A stretch of DNA of 39,754 nt from Pseudomonas xionganensis (GTDB lineage: Bacteria > Pseudomonadota > Gammaproteobacteria > Pseudomonadales > Pseudomonadaceae). Under the pieces are notes generated by a model. That model was not told the DNA's origin, made no database searches, and saw only the letters and a list, made by a program, of their open reading frames with translations. Of the stretch, positions 1 to 5,509 are shown one piece after another; the stretch's first letter is position 1; the number at the start of each line of letters is the position of its first letter. The stretch lies in the NCBI RefSeq assembly GCF_009763245.1, contig NZ_WKJZ01000005.1, positions 1 through 39,754 of the forward strand. The letters are read 5' to 3'. The position numbers and the translations under genes are program-made.

Positions 1-156
1 TTTGCAACCCCTCAATTCAACTTAAACCATTGTTTTAAAAGCAGTTAAATGGATTTCTGCAACGCAAGAGGCGCGCATTATGGGTCGCAGGACCTTCTCA
101 CCAACGCTAACCTCCACCTCCATTCGACCTTATGCACAGCTCATGCACGGACCACC

Positions 157-175
157 TGCATGGGGTGCAAGGGGT
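157..175 (+). repeat. 19-bp inverted copy of the tRNA-Pro anticodon arm
   Basis: The 19 bases here (starting TGCATGGGG, ending AAGGGGT) are an exact copy, in opposite orientation, of the anticodon arm segment of the tRNA-Pro fragment at 318-336. The copy lies outside the inferred element, on the chromosomal side of the tRNA terminator. It may be debris of an earlier integration event or a chance consequence of the self-complementary sequence; I cannot tell which. Confidence 0.6.
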
Positions 176-242
176 AGCCCCCAACCCAACGAAAGAGGCA
201 CGACAGCCACATCAAGAAAGACAAGCGAGAGAACGCAAAAAC

Positions 243-271
243 AAAAAAGCCCGGTCATCGCTGACCAGGCT
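243..271 (-). terminator. Rho-independent terminator downstream of tRNA-Pro fragment
   Basis: On the minus strand a hairpin with arms AGCCTGGTCA and TGACCGGGCT (one mismatch), loop GCGA, is followed by a run of T. It lies about 18 bases beyond the CCA end of the tRNA fragment, as expected for the native terminator of that tRNA gene. Its presence indicates that the chromosomal flank is to the left and the inserted element to the right. Confidence 0.75.
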
Positions 272-288
272 CTAATGTAGGGTTTGTT

Positions 289-338
289 TGGTCGGGACGG
301 AGTGATTCGAACACTCGACCCCTTGCACCCCATGCAAG
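289..338 (-). other. 3' fragment of tRNA-Pro(GGG): integration junction (att site)
   Basis: Read on the minus strand, this is the 3' portion of a tRNA: anticodon stem CTTGC/GCAAG with loop ATGGGGT (anticodon GGG, proline), a 5-base variable region, T arm GAGTG-TTCGAAT-CACTC, acceptor strand CGTCCCG, discriminator A and an encoded CCA. The D arm and the 5' acceptor strand (expected CGGGACG) are absent upstream, so this is not a functional gene. A tRNA 3' fragment followed by its own terminator is the usual scar at the distal end of an integrated island. The fragment is about 50 bp, a plausible att core. The matching full tRNA must lie outside this window. Confidence 0.75.
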
Positions 339-546
339 CTATCAAGGGCACACTGAAATCCGTAAGCAATTGAATTAAAAGGCTTTATCAGAAGATCTAT
401 TCAATTTCGATTGGTGTAAATTGACAAGAATCTGCTGCTTTGACAACGCAAAACCGCGGCTTCCAGAGGAGTTTTGCAGCTCATTATGGAGCGCTTTCAG
501 CCATACCCATGGCAATCCTGGCATACGCACTACTGGCCCAAAGCAC

Positions 547-1632
547 TCAACGATGATCCTTTTTGGGGACGGTTTTCTTGCGCAGCCAAGCGTATTGAAC
601 AGGATCAATACTCAGCAGCTGGCCTATCACAGACTCTCTCTTCACCTGAGGCATACGCCCCAGCAGAGATCGAATTTCCGATTCAATGCTCCCTGCTTTA
701 GCACCCCGCTCCTCTGCCTTTGAGTACCATTCATGCCCAAGGGCGACGTTACCCATCTCGATGTTCAGCGCCCCAAGAAGTGTGCACGGTCGAAAGCTAT
801 TCGGCAGAAGCCGGTGTGCTTCGTCCGCGAACTTGAGTGCTTCGTTATAGCGACCAAGATCGCGCATCACGCCACCATGAGTGGTGCGAACCGCCGACCT
901 CAGCTTGGCTTGCTTGAGGACTCCATCCTGGATCTTCTCCAGGAGGTCATGCGCTTCCTTCGAGGCATCGCATTTGCGCAGGTGACCACTGGCATTCACC
1001 AACTGCCAAACATCACCCGTCTTGCGAAACTCACCAAGGTAGTAGTCGGCCTCAAGCCGATTGTGGGCATACAGGATTTCCTCACTGGCGTACCCCCTGC
1101 CCTGGCTCTTCAGCCATACGGTCTCTGCCTCGGAAAGACGTTCTGCACTGTCCAGCTTGCGCAAAATAACCATCAGTTGCCTGAAGTCAGGCTCATCCAC
1201 GAAGCCAAAAACACCGTACTTTTCTCGCAGCTCGAGATTCTTTTGGCGAGCGATGAATTTCGGATCACTTTCGCGCTGGACTCTCTCTGCATGGAGGCGA
1301 GCCATCATGGCAACGTGGCGAGCCTCAGCCGCCTCCCGCTCAACCTGCCGCTGTTGCTCAAGGACTTTCTGATGCTCGGCAGCAGCGGCGACCCTGGACG
1401 ACTGCTCAATCGGCGCGAGCAGAAGAAACTGTGACTCAGAAACTTCACCGATAACGAATTGCGCCAGGCTCTTGAGCCCATTTTCAGTCAGGAAGCGCAG
1501 CCCCAGGGCACTCAATGGTTTACCTTGGGAAAAAGCCTCCAAAAGGTTAGACAGGCGTGAACCAGAGACTGAAGCGCCCGGTAAATCATCGACCCAAAAC
1601 CGTTTCGCAAGGGTCAAATGGTTGTCTGACAT
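547..1632 (-). CDS. TPR-like hypothetical protein with central coiled coil
   Basis: This encodes about 361 residues. I do not recognise a named family. From the N-terminus there is a short globular segment, then a strongly charged Glu/Arg/Ala-rich helix at about residues 85-130 (many EAxR-type repeats, probably coiled coil), then helical repeats. Segments such as LGRYNEALKFADEAHRLLPNSF and ALNIEMGNVALGHEWYSKA look like tetratricopeptide repeats, which suggests a protein-interaction role. The start MSDNHL is chosen because GGAG lies 5 bases upstream of its ATG; the longer frame begins without such a site. It is the first gene inside the inferred island end and has no obvious operon partner. 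Confidence 0.75.
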   Translation of the reverse strand: MSDNHLTLAKRFWVDDLPGASVSGSRLSNLLEAFSQGKPLSALGLRFLTENGLKSLAQFVIGEVSESQFLLLAPIEQSSRVAAAAEHQKVLEQQRQVEREAAEARHVAMMARLHAERVQRESDPKFIARQKNLELREKYGVFGFVDEPDFRQLMVILRKLDSAERLSEAETVWLKSQGRGYASEEILYAHNRLEADYYLGEFRKTGDVWQLVNASGHLRKCDASKEAHDLLEKIQDGVLKQAKLRSAVRTTHGGVMRDLGRYNEALKFADEAHRLLPNSFRPCTLLGALNIEMGNVALGHEWYSKAEERGAKAGSIESEIRSLLGRMPQVKRESVIGQLLSIDPVQYAWLRKKTVPKKDHR

Positions 1633-1758
1633 CAGCGCTCCATGCTTCGAAAAATTGAACAACGTACCGGTGTCAAACTATGCAGCGTTCCATGAGAGCC
1701 CTTAGAAAAAATCTCTCAACGACCTCATAGCCCCTAACCGAACGAAACGCCTAGCGCT

Positions 1759-2160
1759 CTAAAAAAACACATCCGCTGGGACGCCAAAGCGATCCGAGAG
1801 AGCACGGATGTGCCTTACATTTAGCTGGCGTTTACCTGCCAAAACCTCGGAAATAACTGACTGGGTACCGACCTCAGGCAAATCGCCCTGGCTCAGGTCA
1901 TGCTCCTGCATGAGGTAACGAAGAACCTCCACACCGCCCACTTTGGGTAATGGCCGATGAAGCTCATCGTAAGCTTCGATCATGTCACCCAGTTGAGAAG
2001 CCAGGCTGGCCAGCGGATGATCTTCATCATCGCCGACCACGATCAGCAGCTCATCCAACGCCTCTACGAGAGCATCATAGTCATCTTCGCTCGTCGGCTT
2101 GGTGAGCAACGGTGCAACGTAACGCCAGTGCTCACAAGCCTGCTTGATCAATGCGGACAT
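1759..2160 (-). CDS. higA: HigA-type antitoxin, XRE-family DNA-binding
   Basis: This protein of about 133 residues resembles the HigA/YgjM antitoxins. The N-terminal two-thirds is an acidic helical region, and the C-terminal part is a helix-turn-helix (around LPEVGTQSVISEVLAGKRQLN) ending in FGVPADVFF, the typical tail of this family. It should neutralize the HigB ribonuclease encoded just upstream and repress the shared promoter. It starts 2 bases after the toxin stop codon, and GGAGG for its start overlaps the toxin end, so the two are translationally linked. Toxin-first order is characteristic of higBA. Confidence 0.88.
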   Translation of the reverse strand: MSALIKQACEHWRYVAPLLTKPTSEDDYDALVEALDELLIVVGDDEDHPLASLASQLGDMIEAYDELHRPLPKVGGVEVLRYLMQEHDLSQGDLPEVGTQSVISEVLAGKRQLNVRHIRALSDRFGVPADVFF

Positions 2161-2162
2161 GA

Positions 2163-2450
2163 TTACTCCCTCCACTTGCCTTTGTCGTACTCAGCATGAT
2201 CCAGCACATGCTGAATAAACACCTTCTGTGCCCTGTAATGAACGATGGCAATCAGCCGCAGCTTGTTGCCACCGATGTCGAACACATGCAGAGGCCCTAC
2301 CTTATCAGTCGCCGGAAAGAGCCTCTTCATCTCGGCGAAATCCCGCGGCGCACTTGCCTTCACCAGCCGATACCAAGCCTCAAGCGCAGTCGCTGAGCGA
2401 GGCCATTTGGCCTGTGCCTCCCAGATTCGCTTCTGTGTAATGGCGTGCAT
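2163..2450 (-). CDS. higB: HigB-type toxin, ribosome-dependent mRNA interferase
   Basis: The 95-residue product matches the HigB toxin family (HigB_toxin fold): it has basic residues through the middle and the typical core DIGGNKLRLIAIVHYRAQKVFI followed by HVLDHAEYDKGKW. HigB cleaves mRNA on translating ribosomes and is held inactive by HigA. The start MHAITQ has AGAGG 4 bases upstream; a longer reading would run through the operators. It is co-transcribed with higA and probably stabilizes the island. Confidence 0.88.
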   Translation of the reverse strand: MHAITQKRIWEAQAKWPRSATALEAWYRLVKASAPRDFAEMKRLFPATDKVGPLHVFDIGGNKLRLIAIVHYRAQKVFIQHVLDHAEYDKGKWRE

Positions 2451-2457
2451 AGCGCCT

Positions 2458-2518
2458 CTATCGCACCTTGCGATAGCAGGCATGGTAACGCGCCCGCCCC
2501 AGCATCGCAAGATGCGAT
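2458..2518. promoter_or_regulatory. Two palindromic operators upstream of higBA
   Basis: Two copies of the same palindrome lie immediately upstream of higB: CTATCGCA-CCT-TGCGATAG at 2458-2476 and ATCGCA-AGA-TGCGAT at 2504-2518. Shared half-sites with a 3-base centre, 45 bases apart, fit binding of HigA dimers for autorepression. The assignment to HigA is inferred from position. Confidence 0.7.
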
Positions 2519-2853
2519 ACCCTGATCCATAGACATGAAAATAGCATCAGTTTTAGCTAGCGACTTGAACCCTGCCTACTGCACATAAAAACCGCTCCAA
2601 GCACCGCTACAGCCCAGTGAATCGGGCACCTGATGGTTTTGGACGGTTTGCAGCGGCCTGGATTTCCCCCCCAAAACACGTGGGGCAAAAAAGCATCAGT
2701 CAATCCCTAAGGAGGCGTCTATCCCGATTCTCCACAAGGGCCAAACCGTGTTGGGTCACGATTGCACGAAATAAACGCCGGCTATCGTCAAGGGCTTACC
2801 CCGTTCAAGCCACTTAGCCAGCCATGATTCAAAAGCTGCTGCTCAATGGTGCT
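2519..2853. other. Intergenic region with no recognisable gene
   Basis: About 335 bases between the higBA operators and the end of the next minus-strand gene. Short open frames exist on both strands, but none has a convincing ribosome-binding site or family resemblance. It presumably holds the higBA promoter at its left edge. Confidence 0.4.
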
Positions 2854-3225
2854 CTAAACAGAGGGCATAAACTCCAAGTCTCGATCAGTGAAGATCGTTT
2901 CCAGGGTCGCTGGAACTACCTTGACCTCTGTTTTCCGGCGGATCTCCTCCAGAGCCAGCTCCAGCCGATATGACTGCATGTACTCGAACATCGTATCCAG
3001 CGGCACGGTAACCTCAGCGCCTGGGTTCTTGCCGAAAAGAATTCCCAGCAGAGCCCCCACCACAAGGCTGAACTGTGAGTCATCGTCATCGTCGAGATAG
3101 CGCTCGATCACCTGCGACAAAGTCTCACGCCACTCCTCACTCAGATTGACTGGTAGACATGCCTCCGGCCCCTGATCCAACACCTCCAGCTTGAATCGCT
3201 GTAGCAGACCATTCTCTCCAGACAT
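2854..3225 (-). CDS. Small acidic hypothetical protein
   Basis: The 123-residue acidic product includes a run of five aspartates near residue 46 and a hydrophobic stretch (FSLVVGALLGILFG, about residues 52-65) that could be a buried helix or a weak membrane segment. I do not recognise a family. AGGGG lies 6 bases before the ATG, which supports the start. It stands alone between higBA and the stb-like operon on the same strand. Confidence 0.65.
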   Translation of the reverse strand: MSGENGLLQRFKLEVLDQGPEACLPVNLSEEWRETLSQVIERYLDDDDDSQFSLVVGALLGILFGKNPGAEVTVPLDTMFEYMQSYRLELALEEIRRKTEVKVVPATLETIFTDRDLEFMPSV

Positions 3226-3366
3226 ACGCTTCCCCTAGCATTTAGCCTGTTAGTAATTTGATCTCATAGTAGCCACTGAGTAAATATAGCGCCACTTAAG
3301 CCCGTGGTCTTGATCAGGCTTGTTCAGCTCAAAATCCATTTATAGGTGCCATCACTCGCACCGCCA

Positions 3367-3795
3367 CTAGTTACTCAACGTCTGCACAAACCAGAAGCCT
3401 CCGCCACCCATAACTCCTCCTGTAAACAGCAACAAAGACACCAGTATCCACCTGAAGCTAGCTACGGAAGTTTTATTTCCTCTTACCGCCCGTATTTTCG
3501 AGCATGCCGCCAACAGCACCTCAATATTCAACAGCCGCTCATCCAACTCTCTTGACGAGTTACTCGACAATCCAGTACCGATGCGCTCCACCCTTGAAAC
3601 TTCATATGAAAGCCACTCGATAGTCTCGATTAACCCAGGAGCCCCTTCAGCCCCATGAAGCATGACTTCTAAACGCTCAAGCTTATCGACAGATATCTTT
3701 ATAAAATCCAACCTTCCTATAATTTCATCAACGTATTCATAGAGGAGACGAATTTGGTTTTCATGCCTCGTCAAGGGCCTCTTATAATCACTCAC
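3367..3795 (-). CDS. StbC-like small membrane-anchored protein
   Basis: About 142 residues. The body is helical and charged, and the C-terminus carries one hydrophobic segment (about residues 113-138, WILVSLLLFTGG then a Gly-rich turn and FWFVQT), giving a tail-anchored appearance. The GTG start reading VSDYKRPL is chosen because GGAGG sits 5 bases upstream inside the end of the preceding ATPase gene; the two genes overlap by 8 bases. In plasmid R388 the stbABC operon ends with a membrane-associated StbC after the StbB ATPase, and this gene occupies the same position. The family assignment is by context and topology only. Confidence 0.6.
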   Translation of the reverse strand: MSDYKRPLTRHENQIRLLYEYVDEIIGRLDFIKISVDKLERLEVMLHGAEGAPGLIETIEWLSYEVSRVERIGTGLSSNSSRELDERLLNIEVLLAACSKIRAVRGNKTSVASFRWILVSLLLFTGGVMGGGGFWFVQTLSN

Positions 3796-4516
3796 CCCTA
3801 CCTCCGCATAGAACCAAGAAAGCTTCATCAAGCTGACGGGAAGTAGACTCTGCCTTCTTGCCAACGTTGAGCATTTTTACCAATCTATAATATTCATCAG
3901 GACTGGATGCCTGCCTCCTTAACCCATCCTTGATGTCCTTTAAATTTGGCACAAGCTTTTCACACGCGACCTTAAGGCTCATCTTCAAATCGGCCAGATC
4001 CGCATAAATGTCATTTTCGAAAACCATGCAACGTGGATCCGCAATGAATTCACCTGTGCTTTCAGCAGCGTAGACAATTTCAGGAAACTCCTCAGAAACA
4101 TCTCTTTTTACCCTATTAAAAACCACTCTGATTCGCTCCTTTTCCACCCCCATAGCCGCTAACATACGCGCAGTTAGAATGGACTCCGCCTGCTCTTTAG
4201 CTCCTGGAACAACCGGAACGATGAATAGATCAACCTCATCATGGCCTGCATTAAACGACGTAAGTCCTTCGAAAAAGGCTTCAGAATTTGACGCACCAAC
4301 ATCGACTACTAGGTCATCGTTCACGACCATTTCCAAGTAGATTTTCTTGAACTCCTCCCCCCTTAACATTCCAGAAGCACTCACCAAATCGCGGGAATCT
4401 TGATTTATAGACTCTACAACCAAAAGCTTTGCCCCGTTCATTCGCGGCACCAGCATATGAGCTGACAATGTCGACTTACCTTGATTCCCACTGATGCCCG
4501 CAACTACTACTTTCAT
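3788..4516 (-). CDS. stbB: StbB-like ParA/MinD-type ATPase
   Basis: About 242 residues. The protein begins MKVVVAGISGNQGKSTLSAH, a P-loop of the deviant Walker type seen in StbB of plasmid R388 and related ParA/MinD ATPases. VVDVGASNSEAFFEGL and DLFIVPVVPGAKEQ follow, corresponding to the later ATPase motifs, and then RVVFNRVKRD. StbB is implicated in plasmid positioning and conjugation. ATG at 4516 is chosen because it puts the P-loop at the N-terminus. It follows the HTH gene by 2 bases and overlaps the membrane-protein gene, forming a three-gene operon next to the oriT-like region. Confidence 0.75.
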   Translation of the reverse strand: MKVVVAGISGNQGKSTLSAHMLVPRMNGAKLLVVESINQDSRDLVSASGMLRGEEFKKIYLEMVVNDDLVVDVGASNSEAFFEGLTSFNAGHDEVDLFIVPVVPGAKEQAESILTARMLAAMGVEKERIRVVFNRVKRDVSEEFPEIVYAAESTGEFIADPRCMVFENDIYADLADLKMSLKVACEKLVPNLKDIKDGLRRQASSPDEYYRLVKMLNVGKKAESTSRQLDEAFLVLCGGRGE

Positions 4517-4518
4517 AA

Positions 4519-4863
4519 TCAACACCTATTTTTAAGAAATTTATTTAACTCACCCGGATTGCTAATTGACTCCTTCTTTACCACTGGCAGCATTAAACTT
4601 TCCGCACTACTGACGATTCGATTAGCAACCGTATCGAGACCGCCCCTGTTCCTGACCAACCCTCGCCCTGTGACCCTCAAGTAGTTCTTATACTCCTCTC
4701 TCATGTCATTAACCAAAAATCGATATAAACTTGACAGAGAAATGGCGACCCCTTCGCTCACCAGACAATCTCTAATCTCCTGCAACGACTTAAAGTCTCT
4801 TAGCGATTCGACTAAATAATTGCGCTTGGAATGTAGAGCAATTCTTGCTTTCCCCTTCGACAT
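4519..4863 (-). CDS. Small basic HTH DNA-binding protein (StbA/mobilization accessory-like)
   Basis: About 114 residues, basic. Residues about 15-60 (SLRDFKSLQEIRDCLVSEGV then SLSSLYRFLVNDM) read as a helix-turn-helix like those of MobC/TraK-type mobilization proteins. The C-terminal part is less structured. The start MSKGK has a GAGGGGG run 3-9 bases upstream. As first gene of the stb-like operon and next to the oriT-like region, it may bind the direct repeats there and regulate the operon, as StbA does in R388. I cannot show homology to StbA itself. Confidence 0.6.
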   Translation of the reverse strand: MSKGKARIALHSKRNYLVESLRDFKSLQEIRDCLVSEGVAISLSSLYRFLVNDMREEYKNYLRVTGRGLVRNRGGLDTVANRIVSSAESLMLPVVKKESISNPGELNKFLKNRC

Positions 4864-4959
4864 ACCGCCCCCTCTTTTCACTCATTATGCGCACACTTAC
4901 ATAACAATAGAAGTTTACAGACCTGGAATACTGGTTATATAAACAAGATTTTTTGAAAA

Positions 4960-5110
4960 CATGCCATTGCACGTGAAAAATCAAGGCAACACGTGAGCAC
5001 ACGAGACCACAAACGAAAGCAATCGAAAGCACGAAAACAAGAACGAAAAACTTTTAACACTGCTGCACCTTCTTCGAAGGTTGCATCAGCGTAAAAGCCC
5101 AGCCCACAAA
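4960..5110. other. Putative origin of transfer (oriT) with repeats and hairpin
   Basis: This AT-rich region without genes lies between the divergent stb-like and relaxase operons. It holds two CACGTGA copies 20 bases apart (4970-4976, 4990-4996), a tandem 10-bp repeat (AAACGAAAGC, AATCGAAAGC at 5011-5030) with further CGAAA copies at 5032 and 5044, and a hairpin at 5062-5090 (GCTGCA-CCTT, loop CTTCG, AAGG, then TGC/AGC with a bulge). The hairpin is followed by TAAAAGCCCAGC at 5092. From memory, the R388 nic region is a hairpin followed by a sequence containing ATAGCCCAG, so nic could lie just before AGCCCAG. This is inference by analogy. Confidence 0.5.
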
Positions 5111-5135
5111 CATGTAGTTGCACCAATGCATGCTC

Positions 5136-5167
5136 ATATGCATTTACTAAATACGTAGTAAGCATAT
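5136..5167. promoter_or_regulatory. Inverted repeat before the relaxase operon
   Basis: ATATGC-AT-TTACTA at 5136-5149 is mirrored by TAGTAA-GCATAT at 5156-5167 across a 6-base centre. It ends 15 bases before the start of the accessory gene at 5183. It is a likely operator for a repressor of the mobilization operon, such as the protein at 5183-5509 or the HTH protein at 4519-4863, or part of oriT. Confidence 0.5.
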
Positions 5168-5182
5168 TTAACGAGGCATGCC

Positions 5183-5509
5183 ATGAGAAAGATTTACAGC
5201 CAAAGCATTAAAAACCATTCAACCCAGGTAGCGATAGATAATCTCGCAAAATCCTTGGGCGTAGCTCAAAGCCGTATTCTTGAGACAATACTAAACGCAA
5301 TTGATATAGACGATTTGGTGGCCCTGACCACCCGCCAACTATCATTAAAAAGCACTAATTCAATCAGACTAGACAGTCCCACATCTCAACTTATTCGAGA
5401 CGAGATTGCTCACTCAATATCGCTACTTAGCAACAGAGTAATCGATGCGGCAGCCGAGGGAGCCAAAACAGGCGTCATGTCGCTTCTTGAGACGGGAGAG
5501 TCGACATGA
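5183..5509 (+). CDS. Small mobilization accessory protein (TrwA-like position)
   Basis: The 108-residue product begins basic (MRKIYSQSIKNHSTQVAID) and continues with a helical segment (LAKSLGVAQSRILETILN) that resembles a ribbon-helix-helix or HTH DNA-binding domain. The rest is helical, possibly oligomerizing. In R388 the small DNA-binding protein TrwA is encoded next to oriT ahead of the relaxase and both represses its operon and stimulates nicking; this gene sits in that position. It overlaps the relaxase start by 4 bases (ATGA), which indicates translational coupling. GAGG precedes the ATG. The function is inferred from position. Confidence 0.65.
   Translation: MRKIYSQSIKNHSTQVAIDNLAKSLGVAQSRILETILNAIDIDDLVALTTRQLSLKSTNSIRLDSPTSQLIRDEIAHSISLLSNRVIDAAAEGAKTGVMSLLETGEST

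Noticed and set aside
289..365. A complete functional tRNA-Pro gene
   Set aside because: The D arm and 5' acceptor strand are missing upstream of the anticodon stem on the minus strand.
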